Shown: positions 1 through 5,618, counted from the stretch's first letter. The stretch is 5,824 nucleotides of DNA from Clostridia bacterium (GCA_017454565.1 JAFTCS010000047.1:1-5824); one strand, 5' to 3'. The notes: generated from the letters alone by a model not told the origin. Made by a program: numbers and translations.

Positions 1-1119
1 AGCCTTGATGATCTTAAGGAGCTGGAACTGAAAAGCAGCAACGTGGGAAGCTTCTTATCAAGGCTTGATAACTATAAAAAACTGGAAAAGATCACGTTTT
101 GCGATTCTGTTGTTGACCTGAGTGTTCTCAGAAGCAAAGCATTAAAAGAAGTAGCTTTTGACGGATGCAGCGTGAAAAATTTATCAGCGCTGAAAGAATG
201 TCCAGAGCTGGAAAAAATTAGTATTTCCAAAACTGCTGTTGACGATTCTATAAACGATGAAAGCGATGATACTTATCCGGATAAATTTGTACTCAGAAAC
301 AGCTTATGCTTTTCAGGATTTGACAATGTAAAATCCCTTGAGATCACAAACATTACGATCATGGATATATCCGAGATCTTAAAAATGAGCAAGCTGGAAG
401 AATTTGTGTACAGTGAGGGAAAGATGCTGGATGAGCTTGGCTATGAGCTGTTGGATCATGGTATAAAAGTAAGCTACATCGTCAGTGATGCAGACGAAGA
501 AAGCGGGAGTGATCTTATAAGCCTGAGCGTTGATGCCAAGGACAATGAGATCAGAATGAGTGACCTGAGCATATACAGTGATCTTCAGAAGCTTTCAATA
601 GCTAATGCCGGCGATGACAGCCTCAGCGAACTGGGAAATCTTGATGAACTGATACAGCTTGAATTTACTGATTCTGACCTAAGCGCCTCTTTATCGAAGC
701 TTGATTCATATAAGAAACTTGTTAAAATAACATTTATCGATTCCGAAGTTGATCTCAATGATCTCAAATGCAGCAGTGTAAAGGAAATTTCCTTTGAGAG
801 ATGCAGGGTAAAGAATTCATCCGCACTGAAAACGTGCCCAGCGCTTGAAAAACTCAGGTTCTCGGAAAGCACCGTAGACGATTATATCAGTGAAATAACC
901 TCAGAAAGCTCTCCGATAAAATACATTTTAGGAGGATCGGCTTTTTTCGATCTCGACAATATCAAACATCTTGAGCTGATAAACATATTGATCATAAACA
1001 CGTCCGGTATTCTTGAAATGGATAAGCTTGAAGAATTTGTTTGCAGCTCGTCCATGATAATGGAGGGAGACGATTCTGAAATGAGCAGGCGTGGCATAAA
1101 AGTTTCCTACTATCCGTAA
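1..1119 (+). CDS. Leucine-rich-repeat protein, C-terminal part (5' end outside window)
   Basis: The frame is open from base 1 (first codons read SLDDLKELEL) to TAA at 1117-1119, giving 372 visible residues. The gene therefore starts upstream; a GTG at 43 lies inside the repeat pattern, has no ribosome-binding site and is not the start. The protein is built of short irregular leucine-rich repeats (patterns such as L..L.L..S.V..L and LKECPELEKISIS). Two long units match along their length: SLDDLKELEL at base 1 with NLDELIQLEF at 637, and GIKVSYIV near 460 with GIKVSYYP at the C-terminus, a period of about 212 residues with one codon of indel. No membrane anchor, sorting signal or catalytic motif is visible in this part. 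LRR proteins of this kind in Clostridia are often secreted or cell-surface binding proteins; that role is inference, and the N-terminus that would show a signal peptide is missing. A hairpin terminator follows 54 bases after the stop. Confidence 0.85.
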   Translation, partial: SLDDLKELELKSSNVGSFLSRLDNYKKLEKITFCDSVVDLSVLRSKALKEVAFDGCSVKNLSALKECPELEKISISKTAVDDSINDESDDTYPDKFVLRNSLCFSGFDNVKSLEITNITIMDISEILKMSKLEEFVYSEGKMLDELGYELLDHGIKVSYIVSDADEESGSDLISLSVDAKDNEIRMSDLSIYSDLQKLSIANAGDDSLSELGNLDELIQLEFTDSDLSASLSKLDSYKKLVKITFIDSEVDLNDLKCSSVKEISFERCRVKNSSALKTCPALEKLRFSESTVDDYISEITSESSPIKYILGGSAFFDLDNIKHLELINILIINTSGILEMDKLEEFVCSSSMIMEGDDSEMSRRGIKVSYYP

Positions 1120-1172
1120 CAGTGGAAAACAGGAGCAATGTGGATATCCTGGTAAAAACGCATAGATATAGT

Positions 1173-1214
1173 AAGTCCGGAGGAAGTGGACGAAAACTTC
1201 CTCCGGACTTTATT
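1173..1214 (+). terminator. Rho-independent terminator of the LRR gene
   Basis: A perfect 15-bp stem (1173-1187 with 1196-1210, core AGTCCGGAGGAAGT) encloses an 8-base loop GGACGAAA and runs into ACTTTATTG on the plus strand. It lies 54 bases past the LRR stop codon. The T tract is short, but the GC-rich uninterrupted stem makes termination very likely. The stem is symmetric, so some activity on minus-strand transcripts is possible. Confidence 0.8.
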
Positions 1215-1427
1215 GCTGTATGAATGATGATTGCCTTTCCCTCTACAGTATGCTCGCCGATCTTTTTCATCATGTGAGATCCTGAGATAAAGTAGTCGGC
1301 AGCGTTGCGGAAGCTCTTTTTTTAACGGTTAAGGATATTTAGGCTCCCGTTACAAGAGGGGATAGGCGTGAAAAGAGGAATTGGCGACAGTAGCTTTCTT
1401 TACGATATTATACAGGATACTGATATA

Positions 1428-2390
1428 TTATCTCACCAAATGCTGGAACATTGTTCTGAAAGCAGCCATTTCCCTGAAAGCCTTTCCACGATAGAGATAC
1501 GAAGCACCCACAAATACGGAGATCCCGAGCATGATTTGTACGGGAAAAAGGAGCAAAGCTTCCTTCGGGATCAGAAATGCGAGTATTGCGATCGCAGATG
1601 CAGGAGGCAGCATTAGCCCTATCTTCATCATAATGAAGTAAACTGCGATGACGGTAAGTGCTGCTGATACACAGGCAGGAACGAACAGCCATTCAGTCAA
1701 AACAAAGCGTATCCCTGCACCGCTGACAGCACACAGTGTTATCAGTGTGATAACCGCTGTCGGACGTTTACGGGAAACAGTTTCGGGTTTCCAGAACTCC
1801 GTGAAAGCAACGAGCAAGGGCGGTGCTGCCGCATATCTGACACCGAGTTTCAAAGCAATAAAAATAACCGCACTTGCTATCAGCCACCTTGCAAACGTCT
1901 GAATACAGATGCTTGTGTCCGGCTGAGGAAGCTTCTCAAACGGCTGATCTTCGAGGATGCCGTTTTTTACAAGCATGAAGCGTAAAAGCAGAATGATTGC
2001 TGTCAGAACACAGGCTGCTATGGGATAAATAATCGTATCGGTTTGCAGTAATACGGGCAGAACTGCCGCCGAGATCATTGGTGCAAAGCTCGTTCCTGAA
2101 GTCATGAACAGCGCAGAGGCAAGCAGATATGCGATGCACATCTTAAACCATACTGCTCCCGGCAGCCATAACACTATGCATAGTCCGAGCCCCGCACACA
2201 ATGCGATAGCGGTAAATGTTCGTAGATAGTCGGTGCGCCACGCCAGCTTCGGTGTCAGCAATGCGCCTGTGGCGATTGCGGCTATTTCGGGAAAGATGAT
2301 CTCCCTGCTGCCAAAAATGTCCGCTGCTCCGATCATACTGCCGATCAGCAGTATCGAACAAAGCAGCGGGATATATGATTTGATCTTCAT
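1428..2390 (-). CDS. Polytopic membrane protein, HPP/FUSC-like, function unknown
   Basis: This is an intact 320-residue integral membrane protein with about ten hydrophobic segments: near residues 7-25, 32-48, 57-77, 80-98, 101-116, 120-141, 168-199, 211-231, 234-257 and 261-299. A soluble hydrophilic stretch at about 142-165 (ILEDQPFEKLPQPD) divides it into two halves. Each half has a Pro-containing small-residue helix (APMISAAVLPVLL at 103-115; LPPASAIAILAFLIP at 261-275), as expected of a duplicated or pseudosymmetric transporter fold. The second motif recalls the HPP family of inner-membrane proteins, but the exact H-P-P triplet is absent, so this assignment is tentative. The start ATG at 2390 is supported by GGAG (2399-2402) eight bases upstream and a promoter at 2426-2454. 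It appears monocistronic: the decayed acetyltransferase on the same strand ends at 2479, before the promoter. The stop is TAA at 1428-1430 and no clear terminator follows. The substrate is unknown. Confidence 0.85.
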   Translation of the reverse strand: MKIKSYIPLLCSILLIGSMIGAADIFGSREIIFPEIAAIATGALLTPKLAWRTDYLRTFTAIALCAGLGLCIVLWLPGAVWFKMCIAYLLASALFMTSGTSFAPMISAAVLPVLLQTDTIIYPIAACVLTAIILLLRFMLVKNGILEDQPFEKLPQPDTSICIQTFARWLIASAVIFIALKLGVRYAAAPPLLVAFTEFWKPETVSRKRPTAVITLITLCAVSGAGIRFVLTEWLFVPACVSAALTVIAVYFIMMKIGLMLPPASAIAILAFLIPKEALLLFPVQIMLGISVFVGASYLYRGKAFREMAAFRTMFQHLVR

Positions 2391-2398
2391 AGGTCACA

Positions 2399-2402
2399 CT
2401 CC
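2399..2402 (-). promoter_or_regulatory. Ribosome-binding site of the membrane-protein gene
   Basis: The minus strand reads GGAG followed by eight bases (TGTGACCT) and ATG. This fixes the start of the membrane protein at 2390; no other in-frame start upstream has such a site. Confidence 0.65.
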
Positions 2403-2425
2403 GATATATATTTCAAACAATATGT

Positions 2426-2454
2426 ATTATATCACAGATCTTGAGAAAAAGCAA
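2426..2454 (-). promoter_or_regulatory. Sigma-A type promoter of the membrane-protein gene
   Basis: On the minus strand a consensus -10 box TATAAT (2426-2431), preceded by TGA to form an extended -10 (TGATATAAT), lies 17 bases from a weaker -35 box TTGCTT (2449-2454). Transcription would begin near 2418 and leave a short leader carrying GGAG. It sits in the 88-base gap between the remnant acetyltransferase stop and the membrane gene, so the latter is transcribed independently. Confidence 0.7.
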
Positions 2455-2478
2455 GCTGTGTTTTCGTCCTTATAATAA

Positions 2479-2859
2479 TTATCTCATCTGCTTCTCAAAT
2501 CGAAACATTCCTTCAGGAAATTGTTCATCCATCTGATCTGCCATATCAGGATCGTTCGGATCGGGGTGGTGGCTGGTAAAAAACTCCACGATATGAAAGC
2601 CGCATCGGTTTACATAAAAATGGATATTCCGCTTTTCAAAATACGGTGTAACGGTCTCTCATATTTTGACCTCGGGGTGCATTTCTTCTACCGCATACCA
2701 TGCGGCATAGCCGATACCTTTGCTGTGAATGCTCGGCGAAACAAACAGGATCTCCAGCTCACCGTGGACACCGTTTACTCTGATGATAACCCCGCCGACG
2801 GGCTTTCCGTCCTGGATGATGCAGTAGGCATCGCGCTGTCGATCGACTGCCCGATCGTC
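2479..2859 (-). pseudogene. GNAT-family N-acetyltransferase, 5'-truncated with internal stop
   Basis: The minus strand encodes the core and C-terminal half of a GNAT acetyltransferase, a family that moves acetyl from acetyl-CoA to an amine. The first readable residues are DDRAVDRQRDAYCIIQDGK, followed by a beta-strand and FVSPSIHSKGIGYAAW, the acetyl-CoA-binding motif A (consensus Q/R-x-x-G-x-G/A, here HSKGIG). Next come EVKI, a TGA stop at 2659-2661, and then ETVTPYFEKRNIHFYVNRCG, continuing with GFHIVEFF to the terminal TAA at 2479-2481. The frame does not change across the TGA. The family normally has a Trp there, to judge from KxWETVTPYF-like sequences, so a single TGG to TGA change would explain it. 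A second in-frame TGA (2860-2862) closes the upstream side, and no N-terminal start or beta1-alpha1 region is recognisable. The gene is therefore cut where the opposite-strand hydrolase remnant begins. The substrate is unknown. Confidence 0.75.
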
Positions 2860-2874
2860 TCACGAAAAACTGCG

Positions 2875-3431
2875 ATGTCTTCTGCTACCTGCGGACATGA
2901 AGACTGTATTGCAGAGCACGGACTCTCGCTATATATCGAAACTGAAAAGCGCAAGCTGCTGCTCGGCACAGGACAGACTGATGCAGTTGTAAAGAATGCG
3001 GAAACCTCAGGCATAGACTTGTCCACAGTAGATACGGTCGTGCTCAGCCACGGTCACTACGACCATTCCGGCAGTATACTGCCATTCTCGCAGATAAACC
3101 ATACTGCACAGATCATTATGCAGAAGTCGGCTGCCGAGCCCCACTTCAACGGCGAAGCTACATCGGCATCGACAAGGCTATACTTGATCTGCTTAATGTT
3201 CGGCTTATAGACGGAGATGATCAGCTTGATGATGAGCTGATCTTGTTCAGCGGCATCATCGGCAGGCGGTGCTATCCGCATGGCAACATAAAGCTTTCCC
3301 TTATCGAGAACAGTATACAAGTTCCTGATGATTTTGCCTACGAGCAGTGCCTTGTTATAAATCAAGATGGCAAGTATTGGCTGTTGTCGGGCTGTTCTCA
3401 TAATTGTATCAACTGCAAGAAGATATTATGA
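2875..3431 (+). pseudogene. Metallo-beta-lactamase-fold hydrolase (COG1237-like), frameshifted and truncated
   Basis: The plus strand encodes a recognisable MBL-fold protein of the dihydropterin-synthase-like COG1237 type. The order is CIAEHGLSLYIETEKRKLLL, GTGQTDAVVKNAE, then the zinc-binding motif LSHGHYDHSG (HxHxDH, about 3045-3070), then SAAEPHFNGE. After GGC GAA (3151-3156) one base is missing: frame 1 runs to a TAG at 3208-3210, while the homologous sequence continues in another frame from 3159 (YIGIDKAILDLLNVRLIDGD, then FSGIIGRRCYPHGN, then LLSGCSHN with the third metal-ligand motif). An original CGC codon for Arg, reduced to GC, would explain the shift. The protein then departs from the family (CINCKKIL, TGA 3429-3431), so the last part of the domain is missing. 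The start is missing too: ATG 2875 has no ribosome-binding site and the usual first strand is absent. The usual Asp of the FDTGQ motif is Gly here, also consistent with decay. Confidence 0.8.
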
Positions 3432-3496
3432 CGGATCAGCTAAGCTTGTTTGAAAAAACAGACCCGTTTACTGGAGAAAAGTACAAAAAGAAATAA
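3428..3496 (+). CDS. 22-codon orphan reading frame or foreign C-terminal fragment
   Basis: A short frame begins at ATG 3428, overlapping the stop of the hydrolase remnant (ATGA), and ends at TAA 3494-3496. The peptide starts MTDQLSLFEK and ends DPFTGEKYKKK. The open frame actually extends eight codons further upstream, to a TAA (residues LYQLQEDI), so it could equally be the tail of a larger protein joined here by recombination rather than a gene with its own start. There is no convincing ribosome-binding site. The composition (helix-forming Q/E/D start, basic KKK end) looks like real protein rather than random translation, and it is followed at once by strong hairpins, as a gene end would be. 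I do not recognise the family. Confidence 0.3.
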   Translation: MTDQLSLFEKTDPFTGEKYKKK

Positions 3497-3500
3497 AAAA

Positions 3501-3563
3501 CCCCTTAAGGGGTAGCTGAGAATGAAATGCAGTTGGCAGACCTTTCTCAGCCTGCTTAAGGGG
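3501..3563 (+). repeat. 63-base bipartite stem-loop
   Basis: Outer arms CCCCTTAAG (3501-3509) and CTTAAGGGG (3555-3563) pair perfectly over 9 bp. Inside them GCTGAGAA (3515-3522) pairs with TTCTCAGC (3544-3551) over 8 bp, separated by a 5x3 internal loop and closing a 21-base apical loop. The left arm is also part of a 12-base palindrome (CCCCTTAAGGGG, 3501-3512), so it has two possible pairing partners. It begins five bases after the 22-codon frame. There is no T run after it, so it is not a standard terminator. It could be a structured RNA, a transposon-end hairpin or a 3' UTR element. Confidence 0.6.
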
Positions 3564-3578
3564 AAGTTTAAGTATTAT

Positions 3579-3591
3579 GCCCTTATAGGGC
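3579..3591 (+). repeat. Short GC hairpin
   Basis: GCCCT (3579-3583) pairs with AGGGC (3587-3591) around the loop TAT. It is the second of three consecutive stem-loops after the 22-codon frame and is not followed by a T run. Confidence 0.5.
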
Positions 3592-3597
3592 TTGTTC

Positions 3598-3623
3598 AGA
3601 CCACCTGTATTACGGGTGGTTTT
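3598..3623 (+). terminator. Rho-independent terminator
   Basis: ACCACCTGT (3600-3608) pairs with ACGGGTGGT (3612-3620), nine pairs including one G-T, around a three-base loop, and a TTTT run follows (3620-3623). It would end transcripts coming from the hydrolase remnant, the 22-codon frame and the two upstream hairpins. Confidence 0.75.
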
Positions 3624-3794
3624 GATTCAAGTCTGCTGTTAAAACATAAGGAAAAGGTAGACAGCATTACTTTAATACTGTCCGGATAGCTTTATCATCA
3701 TAATCATTTTTCAGTAGGTATGTGCTATCGAACTGTTGGCGGAGTATGGAGTATTGGTAAGAAGTATGAGTAATGCAAATATAGTAATAATATG
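3624..3794. other. Gene-free interval between two plus-strand terminators
   Basis: Together with flanking terminators this is part of a stretch from 3497 to 3882 without a recognisable gene. It holds a 23-base inverted repeat (3660-3682) and a weak possible promoter: TTGATT at 3622-3627, a 17-base spacer and CATAAG at 3645-3650, four of six consensus matches in each box. A frame ending at 3846 is open from 3718 but has no start with a ribosome-binding site and runs through the terminator stem. A small non-coding RNA ending at the strong terminator at 3795 is possible but unproven. Confidence 0.4.
3660..3682. repeat. 23-base inverted repeat, possible operator or hairpin
   Basis: GACAG (3660-3664) pairs with CTGTC (3678-3682) and ATTA (3666-3669) with TAAT (3673-3676), with one mismatched position between the two blocks and the centre CTT. 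It is either a stem-loop in a transcript or a dyad suitable for a dimeric DNA-binding protein. No T run follows, so it is not a terminator. Confidence 0.45.
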
Positions 3795-3844
3795 CCCCCT
3801 CATCAGGCAGGAGGTTGTTTTCCGGCTTGGTGAGGGGGATTTTT
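3795..3844 (+). terminator. Strong rho-independent terminator without an obvious gene
   Basis: CCCCCTCA and the bases after it (3795-3808) pair with 3825-3838 ending in TGAGGGGG, 14 consecutive pairs including two G-T. After one A-G mismatch, GGA pairs with TCC, closing an eight-base loop. ATTTTT follows on the plus strand. The orientation is plus, yet no coding gene lies directly upstream on that strand. The minus-strand lipoprotein gene ends 39 bases to the right and could also use the stem, although the run of T on that side is broken. Confidence 0.75.
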
Positions 3845-3882
3845 AATTAGATATGTGCTTTATACGGTAATGCTTGTGATTA

Positions 3883-5349
3883 TTATGTTAATGCCGTTCC
3901 ATTCACATACAGCGTATAACCGTTGGTGATGATATTGGAAACATCGCCGTCAAAGGAAGTAATATAGGTATCGGCCGTCAGCGTCCATTTGCTGGTGCTG
4001 TCGAGCTTGACAGCAACTGTACCGACTTCTGTGGATACGCTTGTGCCTTTGGCATTTGTAATAGAACCGTCGATAGAGCCTGTGAATGTCGAAGCGTTTG
4101 TAAGGTTCAATGTAAGTTCAGAATCGCTGCCGACCTTGATAATACCAGACAGTTCTTGGCCGTCAGCATTCAGCGTAGCAATATTCCCCGCACCGCTCCA
4201 GCCGTCTGCACAGACGGAGAGCAGGATATTTTCACTGTCTTCATTCTTGATCGTCACACCTTTGAGATCGATCACAGCGTTGGTATTCGTAACATGGAAC
4301 ACATGACCGTTCTTGCTTGTCAGCGTTCCGCCTGTCATCGTGAAGGAAGAAGTACCGCTGTCTGCGTCACCGGACATAGACTGGTAGATCATGATCGTAT
4401 CGTAGAATGTGGCATTTCCATTGCATTTGGTGTTATTCGCTGTCATATTGCAGTTTGTCAGCTCAATGGAGTTCTTGCCTTCGATGCATACACCCTCGGA
4501 GAGATTTGAAGTGAGATCAGCATTCTCAACGTGTATCTCCGCAGTAGAGTATATCGCAGGCGAGCCGAGACCGTTGGAAGTATAAGTGCCGCCGTCAACA
4601 TAAACGGTTCCGCCGCCCCGGTCTGTACGTATAGCCGCCGAGGAATGTCCCGAAGTGTCAACATCAAGATCATAAGCATAAGTGATTCCGCCGCCAGTGG
4701 TCATGATACCACCGGAGCCGTCACCAGTTGTTTTGATGACAGTATTACGGATAGTCAGCGTTGGTCCGTCGCCTGCTGCGCCGTTCTGCCCGCCGTTGCC
4801 GCCGTAGCAGAATACGCCGTTTGCTCCGTCAGCATCAGAGGTTATCGTGCCGCCTGTGATAGTGGTATTCGAGCCGTCCTTAACAAGGACTGCCGCATTC
4901 AGACCATAGAAGTTGCAGTTGTCGCCGCCGTCAGAATCGCCGGTTTTTGTGACAGTCGGATCAGTAATTGTAACTTCATCAGAAGTGCTGATCAGCAATG
5001 CACTTTCATCTGCCGTGCTGCTGTTGTATGTCTGTCCGGACTGAGAGTCTGAAGAAGTTATCTCAACAGCACTCTTGTAGTTAATATCTGCGCTGCTTGA
5101 ACCGCCGGGACCTCCGCCGCCGGGACCTCTGCCATTATTGTCGGGAGGAGCATCAGGTCTGTCACCGTCAGGAGGATCTCCGGGACGGTCATTGTCTGTA
5201 TTATCATTCGTTTCTGCTTCTGTAGTAATTGACGTAGTTGAGCTTACAACAGAAGCTGTATCAGAAGATTCTGTTGAACCGCATGCTCAAAGGCTGAAAC
5301 ATAATGTCAGAGCTAACAGAAATGCGGAAAGCTTTCTATATTATTTCAT
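3883..5349 (-). pseudogene. Secreted right-handed beta-helix lipoprotein with two stops in the signal peptide
   Basis: From ATG at 5347-5349, seven bases after a perfect AGGAGG, the minus strand reads 488 codons to TAA at 3883-3885. The N-terminus is a lipoprotein signal peptide: M-K-stop-YRKLSAFLLALTLCFSL-stop-ACGS. Codon 3 is TAA (5341-5343) and codon 21 is TGA (5287-5289), just before the lipobox Ala-Cys (Cys23). Lys (AAA) and Ser or Gly (TCA or GGA) would restore them. Next come a Ser/Thr-rich spacer, a Pro/Gly/Asp linker (about residues 50-85) and a body of about 400 residues of Gly-, Asn-, Thr- and Ser-rich strands (ITGGTITSDADGANGVF, TMTGGTLTSKNGHVFHVTN, LTLNLTNASTFTGSIDGSI) typical of right-handed parallel beta-helix proteins of Clostridia. 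It contains no further stop. Such proteins are thought to be surface-exposed, possibly carbohydrate- or adhesion-related; the function is not established. No ATG, GTG or TTG lies between the second stop and TTG 4998, so no exported product is expected unless the stops are suppressed or are sequence errors. Confidence 0.85.
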
Positions 5350-5356
5350 AATGGGA

Positions 5357-5362
5357 CCTCCT
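5357..5362 (-). promoter_or_regulatory. Consensus ribosome-binding site of the beta-helix lipoprotein
   Basis: The minus strand reads AGGAGG, seven bases (TCCCATT), then ATG at 5349. The site is perfect although the third codon is a stop, which shows that the ATG is the ancestral start and that the decay is recent. Confidence 0.8.
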
Positions 5363-5481
5363 TTTTAACGGTTTGTGTCGTATTGTTTTCTATGATTTTA
5401 TTTTACAGCACAAATCTTAAAACCAGCTTGATCGAAGGTGCAAAAGTAAAGAAAAAACGGTGAAAACTAAGTGAAGCTTTC

Positions 5482-5527
5482 TTAGAGAAGCCGCCCGATC
5501 TTACGGAGCGGGAAACTAATCTCCTAA
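5482..5527. repeat. Two-tier stem-loop between lipoprotein and rubredoxin genes
   Basis: Outer arms TTAGAGA (5482-5488) and TCTCCTAA (5520-5527) pair with one bulged base. Inside, CCGCCCG (5491-5497) pairs with CGG-A-GCGG (5504-5511) with one bulge and a six-base loop. No T run follows on either strand, so it is not a simple terminator. It lies about 135 bases upstream of the lipoprotein start on the minus strand and could be a leader-RNA element or a protein-binding site. The remaining bases of the intergenic stretch 5350-5684 hold the terminator at 5526-5575 and the hairpin at 5598-5618. A possible but weak minus -10 box, TAAAAT, lies at 5400-5405 without a good -35. Confidence 0.5.
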
Positions 5528-5575
5528 AAAATCAAGCCCTCATAAACGCTTGTACGACATTTCCGATGGCTTGAT
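5526..5575 (-). terminator. Rho-independent terminator downstream of rubredoxin
   Basis: On the minus strand ATCAAGCC (5568-5575) pairs with GGCTTGAT (5531-5538) and is followed by TTTTTT (5526-5531). The long loop contains a weaker inner stem (AAATG with CGTTT). It lies about 110 bases past the rubredoxin stop and separates that gene from the lipoprotein gene. Confidence 0.7.
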
Positions 5576-5597
5576 ATTCATATTCAGTTTTTATATT

Positions 5598-5618
5598 GTA
5601 TCAGCCAATTTCTGATAC
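5598..5618. repeat. Small perfect stem-loop
   Basis: GTATCAG (5598-5604) pairs with CTGATAC (5612-5618) around a seven-base loop. It lies in the 3' untranslated part of the rubredoxin transcript, between stop and terminator, and has no T run of its own after it on the minus strand. Confidence 0.45.

Noticed and set aside
43..1119. LRR start at GTG 43
   Set aside because: The frame is open to base 1 and the residues before 43 belong to the repeat pattern.
1648..1902. Plus-strand 84-codon frame and others inside 1428-2390
   Set aside because: They are shadows of the membrane-protein gene, which has a promoter, a ribosome-binding site and membrane segments.
2775..3026. A minus-strand 83-codon frame
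   Set aside because: It straddles two unrelated remnants on opposite strands and has no coherent domain.
2521..3210. A 229-codon plus-strand gene starting at 2521
   Set aside because: Its first 118 codons are the antisense of the acetyltransferase remnant; only the part from about 2885 is hydrolase-like, and it is frameshifted after 3156.
3511..3523. Resemblance to the start of a TPP riboswitch (GGGGTAGCTGAGA)
   Set aside because: The rest of the TPP consensus (CCTGAT and TAATGCCAGCG-like block) is absent downstream.
3718..3846. A 42-codon plus-strand frame ending in TAA 3844-3846
   Set aside because: It has no start with a ribosome-binding site, and its last third is the terminator stem.
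3883..4998. Lipoprotein start at TTG 4998
   Set aside because: It lies inside the protein, has no ribosome-binding site, and the same frame continues upstream to an ATG with a perfect AGGAGG and a signal peptide.
4531..5052. A 173-codon plus-strand open frame opposite the lipoprotein gene, with companions at 3989-4306 and 4156-4509
   Set aside because: They are antisense to a low-complexity Gly/Thr/Ser coding body, have no ribosome-binding sites, and show no domain pattern.
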